Source: Trileptium ribeirensis (lineage: Eukaryota > Nematoda > Enoplea > Enoplida > Thoracostomopsidae). From it: a stretch of 64,000 bases of DNA. Below are positions 20,301 through 33,095 of the stretch, one piece after another. The notes beneath the pieces are model-generated. The model worked only from the letters and a program-made list of their open reading frames with translations, did no database searches and was not told the DNA's origin. The stretch is taken from positions 62,001-126,000 of the forward strand of contig JASANE010030078.1 in assembly GCA_030248225.1 (NCBI GenBank). Reading direction: 5' to 3'. The position numbers and the translations under genes are program-made. Every line of letters begins with the position of its first letter. Within the stretch, counting starts at the first letter, position 1.

Positions 20301-23300
20301 GTCACCATAACGCTCCTCCTCCATATTGGAAATTAGAGCAGAAAGATACAGCCGTTTGATCAGCCGAGTTCACAAACCAATTTCAAAATATTAAGGTGAA
20401 CCACACACTAACGGTTTCAAAGTCGGAAATGTTGAATTTCCGCCGTGATTGCAAGCAGTCGATGCATTTGATTGTCACCCTTCGAATTTCAACGGACCAG
20501 AACCATACGTCAAAGAGCCATATGTCGATCCTTTCCGCTAATGGTGTATACCAAATTTCTACAAATTTTATTACATTAGGCAAATATTAAATTTCAAACA
20601 ACAAGCGGCAAATTTGATATTATTAAAACCAATGGCCTTTTCTCACGATAACTGAAAATTATCGCATTTTCCTGCCGGAGTTGTTCACGTCATCGTGCAA
20701 ATGTGGAAAGGTAAAACTAGCAATTTTTGCCACTTTTTGGACGGTTGTTCCCGCGGACATATTGTGAAACCAAACAAAGAGTGATTACCTAAGGGAGAGG
20801 TATTCGAGGTCTAGCCAACTAACAACAGGTAGAATTGTGATAATAAATGGAGGAAGGAAATAAATTAGGTCAGAAACAATAACAAAATGTAGCTAAGGGT
20901 TTAATGTATCTAGAGAAATCCCTTGTCGTTGTGTTCCATGTTGCACTTTGTTGCTTTATATGTCATTAGCATGATACATAGCACTATGGATCTATTTAAA
21001 CTATTCCCTAAAAATTTAATAGGAGGATCGGGAGGTGTAGGAATAAGTGTGGTATTACGGATATCAAACCACCAATACTACGCTCTCAAGCTTTCTTCTA
21101 TATTACGCGCTTTGATTGTCACTTCCGTATTATATTTTTAGGCAGCGACAATTACGATTTCGATTGTATCAAAATTAAATATAAATATCGATTGATTACT
21201 TTGTGTCAAATAAGGATCAGCAACGCACATTTGCCGTAAGGCGCTGTGTGCCTGACCTGGACTTACCCCCCATGTACATAAAGTCTGTTTTTGCAGGGTA
21301 CTAAGATCTCATTGGGCGCTAAACGCAAAGCGTTATGATAGTGCTGTCACATGTCTAACTAACAGTGTGAAACTATATAAAACGTAGTAAACCTCGTAAA
21401 CATACATTTTCGTCGTAAGGGAACCTTTGTGAGTTAGCATACACCAGACTATTTAAAAAGCTGACGGTACTTAGTCGACTCACAGGAAATGAAAGTTTAA
21501 AATACTAAAACGTTGTAAACTTCAAACTTAAAGTATATACAAACTTAAAATTGTGAATCACCTCATTTGCTTTGTAATGAGTGCTCTTCGCGTTCCATTG
21601 CACTAAGGTGCGCAGAGGCCTATTTTTGACTGGGATGATTCTGTGAGCTAGTCTTCCCCAAATTGCATCGAACCTCAGGTCAAATATACTGATACTCCCA
21701 ACCTCTCGTAAAAATTCTCTCTTTTACTCCTACAAAATTTAAGAGGTGTTGTAACAGGACCATTTTGGTCTCTTATTCGCCGTCACTTGTACAAAACTTC
21801 GTGATTGGAGAAGACATCGCAGTTACCCGTTAAACACATAATAAAGCCTAAAATGCATTTATATTGACTGCGAAACCACACCCCACAGCGCCATGGTTAT
21901 TATTTTGCTCGTATATACTTCTGTGCATCAATGTGTATATTTAATCGATTTATTGTATATTTAGTCGATTTATATGTTGTTATGCCTTTCCTGTTATTTA
22001 TTACGCTTCCATATCTCGGTATATATGGGCTTCCGTTATCACCATTAGTTGAGTTAAACAGGACCAGCACCGATTATCCAGAAAACTAGTATCCTAGGAC
22101 ACGACGGAGCTCGACTTGAACTTGGCCTCTATTAATAAATTACCAATGTATAAAATATCGATGTATATTACGACCCTCCGGGAATAGGAATCCTTTCGAC
22201 TGTTCACATAAAGATGAACGGTAAAGTTACTTAAAATTAGTTCTCGAGTAACTGAAATCAAATGTATCCTATCCGCGGGGGACAGCAGCGACCATGGTAA
22301 TAAATCCTAATGTTTTAGCAAAAAAACGATAGAAAACAACAAAATTGGTGAAATAACAATTTTTAGTTACTGGGAATACCGAACATCGTTTTACACGAAA
22401 TTGAATATACAACCCGAATACTTTTCGGTGCAGAACTTTCCAAGCTTCTCAATGATCCCAGTTATAGCGACATCGGTCAACAGGCTAAAATTGGCTAAAA
22501 TAACTATAATTATCGAGTGTGTGACTACTTATGTTTTGTAGTAGAGTATCTTTGTAGGAGTATTATATGTGACTATGCTCCGTAGGCTAGGTCACTATGT
22601 AGGCTTATAACTAAGTAGCGTCATTAAATTTTGTCAAACCCTCTGATTTTCAATTTTCGACACTCATAAAATTCTTTGATTAGGGTTATCACAACCGCTT
22701 TCTGTTCTTCTAAAGAGTACATTCGACAGGATTTCTACACAATACCGTGTAGCCCATACATCAAGATTTAACCCAAGCAGCTGTTAAGCTGCTAAAACGT
22801 TTCCGCTCTGTTTTTGTCCGTTTTATACAACATGTTGTATAATTTAATAGAAATTTTCTCTAATTTCCACATATCTTAATATAGGCATGTGACCCTTCAT
22901 TCAAATTGCCTATTCTTAAAACTATGTGGAGGGTCTCTATCTGATCCACCGTCCCAATGTTATTACATGCAATAGTGCGTCCAAAATAGCGTGTGCTGTC
23001 AGAGGGCACAAATTTTCGAAGTTTTTATTTTCAACTGAAACCCATCATTGTATTCTACTTTTCGTAAATATTTTCAAATATATCCCGTTGGTCTCTGTCC
23101 GTTTTGCCATTAACCCGGAAGAACCGGCAATAGCGCTCCCACCTTTATCAAAACCCTGTATTTTCACGTTAGTCTTATTATGACGAACACAATGAACCCT
23201 TGCGGCATCGATTTCCCTAATCATTAGTACAGGAGAGCCTATTAAAGCTCCCCATACTGGCATATATAGAGCGCTAAGAGTCGGTCAAACCCGAATTCGG

Positions 23301-26300
23301 CGGCTACCCCCGCCCTCTCTATGTTTGATATCATTCTAACCCAATCTTCATCCTGGCACCGAATTTTCCACAGCCCACATAAATTTCTACCAGAAACCCT
23401 TTATCCCCATATCCTTCTTATTTCTCGGTGTTTTGCTGTTTTCTCCTATCCGACTATTTTTGGCCGTTCGTTTGTTTACGCTTGCTCGGTGTTTTGTTTG
23501 CTCTTCGGTCTCAGTCGTGTAGCTTCTCTTATTTGTTTCATTATGTCCTTTTATAGTTTTACCTTTTTCTCACTCTCTCCTTCTATCTCCATTTCTCTCT
23601 CGTCTGACAATTTCTTTAAAATAGTTAATAATTACTATTTAATAACAATAATGATAGTAACAAAGTATATGCAAGACAAAGCCCAGACTTAAGTATAAAA
23701 ATGTATATTATTTATACACATATACAGCGAGCCAGAAAACACATATTTTATATTTCAATTTCCAGAGATTTATGGAATTTAAAACTGGATCGAACGGAAA
23801 GACGGCGGGCAAAAAGGAGGTAGGTCTGGAGAAAAGGCTTGACGGTGGCCCCCTTGGGTTCCGTTCTGTAGGCGTCCCGACGGTGGGCTTCCTTCCGGTG
23901 TACTCTGTCCCCGGGCTAAGTGGGAACGCCGTCTGTAGGTCTGCCGCCCTTCGAGAGTTCGCAGGTCATAGCGATCTGAAAGTTTAGCTTTACGAGGAAT
24001 AAATACTAACATTAAAATATACACATATGTATGTACTGCCTTCAGAATGGGACATGGTTGGCGTTGCATCGGTTTGAGCAAACCGGCGGTATGGCCTATT
24101 CTGTCAAACAAGTGCTTTAAGCCGCCAGACAGAAATATACACTTACAATGTTTACACATCAAGTAGTAGTCTATATGGGCGGATATATACAGCAAATCGA
24201 TCGAACTGGTATTTAGGTGTTAGCATATTTTATAAGCATATCAGGATTTTTAGCTGTGATTAAACATAATTAATATTTCGATGGTTTTAATAATAATTTG
24301 TTAATTTGTTTGGGATTTTGAGTTAACATCATCTTGAGAACAGTCTTGTTTGCCAGACTTAAATAAAGGATTAAAAATTACAAAAAAACGATGGGGAAAT
24401 TTCGACCACCACCCCAAATTTGCAGGTGTGCCGCCACTGTTTTTCCTCGAAGCTTCTTCGATTGGTCATCGAAATGTAAATCGAAAAACGAGAGGCAACA
24501 GAAAATTGCCAGCGATTGGACGGCACCAAAATTCATATACTAATATCTATGGAGAATTTTCGAAGTCGGACACGGCGTCCGATTTTGTGGAACCAGCTCG
24601 ACTGCGGCATCACGGAGTTCGGTCGACTCTACTAACCGGCTCCGTTGCTTTACTAGCTTGTATTTTGTTTCGCATAAAAGATCTGACGATTGAACGAATT
24701 TTGGAGGAGAAAACCACGTAGGAACCAAGAGCCTCATGTAAGAATTCAGCCGGTGCTGAGCACTGTTTTCGACACTAAGTGTGGGCGGGATGTTAGACCA
24801 AAAAAAAGTTTAGTATCCGCAAATTTAAGTATTGTAGGTGGGTATGTAGGTATGTATATATGTATCCTAAAATAATTGAGTATGAATGATGCTAGCTGGA
24901 CTCCCATGAGTTGATCTTCGTTTCGCACTAAACGGCAAGGCAATCTTGTCCTAGACCAGCTAAATCAACAGTTTTCCTGGAATTACAGAAGTCATGGTCG
25001 AGGATTTATGTGTGAATTGTCTAATTAGAAGAATTCGAGTCAAAACATTTTTGATTCCTCGTGATCATAAGTAGAATTCAAAACGAAATTATTCGGATGT
25101 AAAAGATGCAACGTTTTCCGCTTAATTTGAGTTAAAGCTGAATGTTTTGCTGAGCTGATCACGGTCACAAATTTTACCGAAAATATTTTATTTTCGGATC
25201 TTGCTTTGGGTTATTGGCAAGACGAGTTGTTTTCAAATTTTATACTGTAGTTCAATGTTAGGCGCTCGTGCATCGTCTGGGCTCGAATAAGTGGAATTTG
25301 TTCGAAAGATTCGAAAGTGGGCGTGGGGCCTAGAAGGCTCAGTTATTCTCTCGGGGTGAATAGGTAAAAATGTCATTGTCACGTCGAGTTAAGAAAATTA
25401 TTGAATCAAGCCCCGAATGTCGAGCCAAAGTGTTGGCCTGGCCAGGCTCCATACATGGAGAAAATTTGTAGGATTGTTTAATCTTGAGTGGATAGTATCA
25501 TGCTCAAAGTAGTCGTTTCCTCGGATATATTCAAATTTTGTATAGATTCACGTTTATCTCGTTGATTTTCTGTCTGTCACAATAGGTATTTTGCTCGCAC
25601 GATGACAGAGGTACTCGCTTGCTCTGTACCACGAACGCGCTCGTGAAATATAAAAAATACGAACGTTCACAATTAGAACAGGCAATGGGAACGACGCAAT
25701 GCAATTACACGCACCAGCAACTGTTGTGCCACTGTACGTACGTATATAATCGAGCGAACTGGCATGGGAAAACAAAAACGATATAGAAAGCAGGGAAAAA
25801 CAGGTCTAAAATTTTGAACTCAACTTGCTGGTTCATACCAGTTCAGAATCATATTGCGTGTTTTACAGAATAATGCGCGCAACCAGGCAAAATTTGGCAA
25901 TCAAGCAATCGGGCAATTTTTTTGTGAGTGGTAGTTATGTATATTTTTATGCACATAATTTCTTTCTAGGGGTGAGAAAATGCCCGTTACAAATGTTATC
26001 TGCGCATTAGTGCGAGTAACTTTGAACTTATTCGCAAGATGTAATGCGTAGAGCTTCAACGATGCGAATGGAAGTGCGTGAAACTCTCGTGCTACGCGCA
26101 CCATTTTATTCACAACTTTTCGTTTTACTCGCAACATAGTCCACATAATCATAAACTAAGAGCAACTGCTCGTTACTTTATAAAGCTAACGTCTCATAAG
26201 TGCGCTGGGGTTTTAAGGAACACTGAATAGTGACGCAAAACAAGTAGATCGAGGGGAGTTTTTCGACTGATTGCACTAGAAAGAAAACAGTGAAATTTCA

Positions 26301-29300
26301 CATGGGATTCCAATTGATCTATTAAGGCAGACAGTTTTCGAAGCCGTTTAACCAAACGAGTGTCATCAATCCTTACGTATTTCGTACTGAGAGCGGTACC
26401 CGTGTGAGACTGTTCAGTGCCTGGGTGAAATCGTTGAGTGCGCGAGTTAGACTGTTGAATGTCCGACTGCGAAGATTTGTGCCAAAGTGTGACGACTACA
26501 GTGCCGGAGTGGGAAAACACCGTCTAGTTCTGTATCCCACTTTGTCATGTACGCGCCAACAAAAATATATATTTTATCCTTATTATATATAAAGTTTTAA
26601 AATCAGGAAGGGAATTGTAATATTGTAAACACTACATATCTTCTGGATCTGAAGCATTTACAGGAACATATGTTGACGCAAAACCGCACATGATTGGTAC
26701 TAAAAACCTTGGAATTTAGTTTGAAAGTTTCATTTTTATGTATTGGCAACATAACAGTCTTTTCACTGTGGATTTTGCATCGATTTTCGGAAAAATCCTA
26801 ACTTGTCAAAAAAAATTTCCCTTTCATATATTTCAAGAAACATTATAATCTGGATTTTTATTACTTTCATAAAAGGCAATAATGTATATATGGTGCATAG
26901 ACTAGATGTAATAAAGACAACAAATTCTTTTTGAATTGTGTAAAAGACTGACGTACAGAAATATTACATGTTTTATACCATCGATTATACCAATTGTACT
27001 GCATGTATGTGAAAATGCACAAAATGCAGTAAACGTATACATGGCAAAAATCGGAATATCGAGAAGAGACTTCATGATTGAACTATATATATAATCTGTG
27101 ATATTTTAACATGCATAATTTACAAAACTAACGACATTTATTGCTCAAATCTGGGTAAATAAATTATGATTTTGCGCTGCCATTGTATACTAAATTAACA
27201 TTAAGCTACGCTAAATTGAAATTTAGCTTGAAAGAATGAAAAGTCACAGTTTGTTAATCGTTTCTATTATTGTATAGTTTGTCCAAGTTAACCTGTGCGT
27301 AAACATCAGTGCAATGAAAATATAAACAAGTCAACATCACCAAAACTAGATTATCGGATTTAGCCTAATCTTGACATTATATTTTTTGACAAAATAGACG
27401 CAGCAGGTTTTAGTTCGTGTCGAATTTTCTCAAAAGTTCAGGCCACTGAGCCTTGTACTGCATAAAAAATGCCGTTAATCTTGAAAAGTAAAGTGCACAG
27501 CGACAAACGATCTCGGATATATGTAAGAATCTTTGTATACTTCTTGTACTTTGTTTATATATACCATCCTGTGTTATGTGATTAACTGTTTATTAACCTT
27601 CACATTAACCTACACATTAACCTGTGATGTGACCGGCGAAGCGAACTTGTGCTTTAATAATTTAATATAATAATAGATATAATTAACATTATATATAAAA
27701 CATTTGTTTATAATATTATACAAATTAATTTTTAAACAAACGCACGTAATTAGGCTCGAAATAAACTACGCACTGGAAATGTCTATTTAAAAGGACCACT
27801 TCTAATATTCATGTCGTAATGGTATAGGTATTTTTCATTACAATCTCGCATCGTTGTTTCGCATATAGTCACTCTCGGCTTTACATGGGATTAATTAAAT
27901 TGTCCGCTGTGACACTCTGTCATTGTCTATTGAGTGCCAACTGTGATACTAACAGATTATTGGCTAGGATCGCGGCTGACAGTGGGACAACTGTGTGACA
28001 CTCTGCCCACACGTTACCTTGAATGTCTCATACGGAATTCGAAAATGTTTATCAAACAGATAGAACTAGACCGTGGCAAGAAAACATCCCTATCAGAACA
28101 GCATTTTATTTCCGTACCGCAGGAAGCATTTAATGGAGATACATGATTTCACATAGAAGTCAATTTTACAATTCTTAGGGTTGAATTTGGCACAAATTAC
28201 TAAGGCTGCATGGCGCGGCAGTGGTATGCTTAAACTAACTATGGAATGATGTCTGGACTCAGCGACAAAAATTACGCAAGCCGGTACCATATTGACTGGC
28301 CTTACTTGCGAAACGAAGATAGGAACTTGATCTTGTCTTCATATGACTAATCGCTAAAATCTAAATTTTACTAGGTTTCGGATTATCGGTTGACAGTAGG
28401 ATTTTAAGGGCATGGTAGCAATGGGCTTAATACGCTTCGTCTATGCAAACGTAACTGTCCTAGTTTAGGGTAGGATTCGAAAAGGCTGTCGGCGGACCTT
28501 AGCGTCGTGCGCCATGCTACATCGTCGTTCGTAGGCCAACACGTGCGAAGACTGAATTCAAAAAGGAGAGTGAGAACACAGGGTTTTCCGATGGAACAAG
28601 CTAAAATTCGCTAGGGTCCATACAACTAAAATAGAGCAACGCAACGAGTTAACCTTCAACAGTGGAAGTGAACCAGAAATAGCGAGGAAAACTCATTTTT
28701 CATAGGTCAACTACAGGGTTAGCAAATCTTGAAAATAATAAAAGGCAAAAGCGACTGCGTCGGACATCAGCCTCAGACGCTCTGAGAACTTTCAAGGTAC
28801 CAATGCCTTTCACATTAAATGAAAGCACCACGGCCGCAATCGCACGCGGATGTCGCGGTTGATTGTTTAAGCGCATTGGTACTACATCCAGTTCGGACGT
28901 TATTCAACAAATTCAGTTACATTCTAGTGGTTCTTGACCGACGGAACCCTATGGGGGTCACAATGGTCAATAATGTCATCATTTGTACGTTATTTATACG
29001 CTGAACATCTGACAGTAATTCGCCAAATTTATCAGTGAAACAACTTCCAAATGAGATCGACGTAAAGAATAGCAGTATGGCATTATGACCTTATGCAGGT
29101 GTTAGTGTCAGCCTTTCTGGGGGACCTCAGCGAACATACCGGGTACTAGACATGTGCGCAACCGATCGAACACACCTCGTGAAGCGACTGATGTTCGCTA
29201 AGCTCCATAGTTTCTGGTTCTGACAGAGAATTGCGATAAATCAAACAAGTTCGAGAAAATGAATTAGTCTACGCCTGAGCTTAACATAGCCGGGGTGGTA

Positions 29301-29829
29301 TGAGCATGGTGTCTGAAGTCGCTCCAAGCAGCCGCGTCCCGTTAATACATATACATACATGTTTGACCAACTTCATATCTTTTAGTGAATACTCTTACAT
29401 GGCCACCGTCCAGACACATTTCTGGGGTAGCGTCATACTCAGACTCCAAGACGTTTGCTCTCGTACTTTGTATCATGCGTGTAGACGCTTTGAGATGTCG
29501 GGGTAGGAGTGGAAAGTCCTCTCAGGGATAGAGGCCTTCTGCATCTAATGTTGTCAAGTTGTCAAATGTTGTGGGTGGTAACAAATAACAGGCACATTTG
29601 CTCCTGTTTGACATGCTCGGAGAGAGGGGTGGGATGGAGCGCGGAGCCTGCGGGCATGGTGGTATCCTAAGGGGTGTAGACCAGGGGTCCGAGGATTGGA
29701 AGGGATAGCCACACTGAACTCGCTGCTAGACCATGTACATGTAACGCGTGTAAGACCTGCTCACTGTTGAAATACGAAGCTAGTAATTATTGTGACAGCG
29801 GTAACATAAAATTAGGTTTTCTTGGTTCA
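17341..29829. other. About 12.5 kb without recognised genes
   Basis: The stretch is AT-rich with scattered short ORFs, none with a recognised domain. Slightly GC-richer parts lie near 18590-19080, 19780-20230, 23770-23990, 24420-24660 and 28400-29760, but they lack splice-site or codon evidence I could defend. An ORF at 24350-24721 (+) of 123 codons has no motif. No match to the repeat families of the rest of the window was noticed. It may hold introns or enhancers of a gene outside the window. Confidence 0.35.
18053..18072. repeat. (TA)n microsatellite
   Basis: An uninterrupted TA dinucleotide run of about ten units. Confidence 0.85.
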
Positions 29830-30251
29830 CCAGGTGTCGGGGTTAAGTAGTCTGCCAATGGGTTTCGGGGCTAAAATACCATGTATTTGCATTTGATATG
29901 TTTCCTCAATTTTCCAAATTTATAAAATTTAACTCTATTTTCCTAATTTGCATAAAATCCATTAGTTTTTTAATTAGCTATGTCTAAGTTAGGTTCTGTT
30001 TTATTTTAATCTTCAGTCTTAGTTTCGCTTACACGGAAGTAGCGGCATGAAAAATTCATTGCTCCAGCTTAATTAGTTTATTTGTTTTATTATGCGGTAT
30101 TAGTTACCTAGCTAATAGTTTGCAGTATAGCGTGTCGACGTTATTGATTTCTATTTTTGGTTGTGGTCACCTAGTGATATGGAGGCTTGGCGGAACTGAT
30201 GGTTTTTATGGTTGCTACCCTAATTCACAAGGAAGAAGTTTATACTCGGCT

Positions 30252-30254
<3 letters not shown>

Positions 30255-30281
<27 letters not shown>
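30255..30281. repeat. (TAA)n microsatellite inside the solo LTR
   Basis: An uninterrupted TAA run of nine units, followed by two ACCCTTAATAACCC-like units. Expected to vary in length between individuals. Confidence 0.9.
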
Positions 30282-30282
<1 letters not shown>

Positions 30283-31347
30283 CCTTAATAACCCTAATCT
30301 TATTATTAGTTTACTTAGTAATAGTATTCTTCCTTATAAAATCGAGTCGCAATAAAACTCAATAGGGGCGATAGTCTAGTAGAAACGTATTAGGTTTAGT
30401 AATATCTTAAAAATTTGGGCCCGTGGAGTCGAGTGAGTTACGTCCCGGGCGAGAGCGCAGGTGGGACTCGAATAATTAGTAATACTACTACGTTCTCTGG
30501 CAGCCTTTCGGTGTCGAGGCGTAGCCGGTATTATTCTTGAGCAGATCGGGCGAGTAAGGGGTTGGCTTCGAACGACCAAAATCTCGAGTCTCTTACACCT
30601 AAACACCGGTATCGTCAGCCGTTCAGGGAGATACTTTGAGCAAACTTCAACTGTATAGTAGCCGACCACTACTGTGCAGTTTTAATAACGTGGTCTGGCC
30701 GTCTTTCGGGGTAGTTCTGTTTAATATAACTGGCACTACTACGTAATTTTAAGGCCTAGGTTGAGGTAATTAAATAATCGCATGGTGCATCAGCCTTTCG
30801 GTGGTGTGTTGTGTTAAAACCATAACAACTAGTAAAGTAACAGATATACTAAATCCTAATCACTATCGCTCAGGTAGAACCCTTAAACAATAGCTGTGAT
30901 TATTTAGGGTTAAGGACTAGGCCATATATTCGGTAGCTTTAACTTAACGTTGATAGTAGTAGATAGGGATCGTCAAGAGTACTGACATCAGTGGCCAAAG
31001 GCGTACAAGCTAAAGTCAGACTGTGCAATACTAGAAGCCAGAAGGTACAAACTCAATAGTCAGACTGTGCAACTGGGGAGTCAGACTGTGCAAGAGAGTC
31101 CTGTGGAGTGTGAACGTGAGCTGAAAAACAATCTAGTACTAAAGAATAGTGCGGTCATTTTGATTACGAGCGCTCAATTAACTATTGAAAAATCAGTGTG
31201 AAGCTTGTGTAAGCAAAAATACGGTACAAACAGTACGAGGCTTTTCGAAACCAGCACCGAGGAAAGTACGGTATTCGATCATGGTTATCAAAAATAGTGC
31301 CAAAAGTGATCGACGGTGTTATAATTGCCCAACATTTTATCGTTTTG

Positions 31348-31354
31348 TAATAAA
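31348..31354 (+). terminator. Poly(A) signal AATAAA in LTR
   Basis: AATAAACATTCT is kept at the same LTR position in the plus-strand LTRs (here and 32756-32761) and in reverse complement at 6811-6816, the kind of conservation expected of the R-region polyadenylation signal. Confidence 0.65.
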
Positions 31355-31647
31355 CATTCTACATTCGCGTTTGTTGACCAATTATCTGGAACTCGAGCAG
31401 TAGAGCCGAGCAAGGATCACGCCGCAACGGGAAATACAGGGCACTAGAATTGCTCACGGAAGAAAATGCGCGCCACACTAGCGTCCCACCGGCATTCCAC
31501 TATAGCCACACCTCGAACCATACAACCTTCGGTGACGAATCCCGCCCCCTTTTTAATTCCGACAGCCTACATAAGGAAAAATCCCCTATCAACCCCTACC
31601 CCTCTGATAACAATAAAATATAACACCAGGCTACCAGGGGAGTTTCC

Positions 31648-33023
31648 TGTCCAAACCCGCCCGAAAACCCCAGAATTTCCTAAAAACTCCGGGATGGTCA
31701 CCAAATCCTTTATTATATCCCTCCCTTCCTTTTTCGTCCGTGGGTTCTGCTTTTGTTTTGTTTTTGCGTTTTCCTTGTTTTCGTGCTAATTTGCGTACTC
31801 AGCTCTCTTTTGGTTTATTAGCTAACTTAGTGTTAGCCTAGTTTTGGTTTTCAAAATCAGTCTGCAGTTAGTGGTCCTGCAGTGAGGTGAGATGCTCAGC
31901 ATCTAGGCCGCTATATTATATCAGCTTGTTTTCTATTTTCGCCAGGCGCTCGACAATATATTCGTTTATTACGAACGTGTTGGATATTACTTTAACGAAT
32001 TCTTTTGTTTAATTGACTTTTTATGTTACCTAGCTAAAACGTCACGATTATTCGAATTTTAAGTTAAGATTAATAAGTTTTACGATCTTTGCCGACTTCA
32101 ATTCTTGTGTAATGGTTTTATTGGTTACATGTACTGCGAATCATGTAAGTGGAAATCTGGCATTGATTCCTGATTTAGTGGAACAGCAACTGATCATAGC
32201 GAACTCTAGTACCTTTGCAAAAATTAACGTTGAGCCCCATACATGCTACACAAATAGGTACTTACTAAGTTATCAATTTATCTTATCCCTATTAATTCTT
32301 CCAAGTAAGACCTGAGACAGCACGGGTGTAGCTTAATCATAACCAATAGTAATTATAACACTCGCCTAGCTAGCCGTCCCGAAGCGAGAACGTTACATAA
32401 GGAAACTATTAGTGTTATTCTAAGACCCTAGGATAAGGTAATTAGATAAACGTACGGGTGTAGCCGTCCGGAAGGCTTCGTACAAACCTCACAAGAGGAA
32501 TTAATACTTACCCTAACTTCAAGTAGCATATAACTACATAGAATATTACTGCGCTCAAACCTGAGCTTAAGAAAAACGTAAAGCAAGACTCACTAACGAT
32601 AATCGAAGTGAAACGGACCAAAGTCTAAGCAAAATCATAGCGGTCCTTTTGCGAGACGAGTGGTAAAACATTCATACTCAATAGTGGTAAAGGTGGCTCA
32701 AATAACTGGTACCTAACCGGTGTATAATTAGTCATTGCGTATTATACTAACTTTGAATAAACATTCTAACTGCGGCTGTCTTGATTTCATATCGGAACTA
32801 TATCTCGAGCTAATCGAAGTGGTCACGCTGCAACGCCATAGGAAATAAAAGCGGAGTAACGAGCGCCAGGAAAAGAACAATTAGTTACCCACCAGCATAG
32901 TACTGGCCACGCGTACGAACCCACTTCTTCGAGTGACGAATACCGTCCCATTTTATAATCCGATAGCCATCATAATAAAGAGTACAATCCACCCATACCC
33001 CATCAAAATCAAATAAAATAACA
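31648..33023 (+). repeat. Second plus-strand LTR of the Gypsy family, in 5' position
   Basis: The 3' half aligns with the solo LTR: AATAAACATTCT (32756), a GTCACGCTGCAACGCC block, CCCACCAGCAT, GACGAATACCGTCCCATTTTA, CCGATAGCC and the terminal AAATAACA at 33023. The start is placed at TGTCCAAACCC (31648), 22 bp after the solo LTR target duplication; this edge is uncertain. It is followed directly by the same leader as the main element. Confidence 0.7.
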
Positions 33024-33095
33024 TGCTGACCACGATGTCGTGTAAAAGTGGGGAACAATAATAATAAAATAAAATTGGTCAATATTGTCGAAAAA
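33024..33095 (+). mobile_element. Fragment of Gypsy leader after the LTR
   Basis: TGCTGACCACGATGTCG, then GTAAAAGTGGG and AATTGGTCAATATT align with the leader of the minus-strand element (reverse complement of about 16290-16362). Similarity is lost after about 33095, so the rest of this element is deleted or unrecognisable. Confidence 0.65.

Larger units (their letters stand above)
29835..31625 (+). repeat. Solo LTR of the Gypsy family with 5-bp target duplication
   Basis: It starts TGTCGGGG and ends ATATAACA, and both sides are flanked by CCAGG (29830-29834 and 31626-31630), a perfect 5-bp target duplication. No internal region is present, so it is a solo LTR left by LTR-LTR recombination. 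The last 700 bp align (reverse complement) with 6548-7374: the CAATCACTATCGCTCA block, GATAGGGATCGTCAAG, repeated CAGACTGTGCAA, the AATAAA at 31349-31354, GAGCCGAGCAAGGATCAC and the terminal AATAACA-like end. Its length of 1791 bp exceeds the other copies, so the others have deletions or belong to shorter subfamilies. Confidence 0.88.

Noticed and set aside
23321..23692. 123-codon plus ORF rich in Phe, Ser and Leu
   Set aside because: Pyrimidine-rich low-complexity DNA produces such hydrophobic ORFs; no signal or domain pattern beyond composition.
24350..24721. 123-codon plus ORF in a slightly GC-rich patch
   Set aside because: No recognised domain in either strand; insufficient evidence of coding.
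28400..29760. GC-richer region as a possible gene
   Set aside because: Short ORFs only (up to about 68 codons), with no conserved motif or splice logic.
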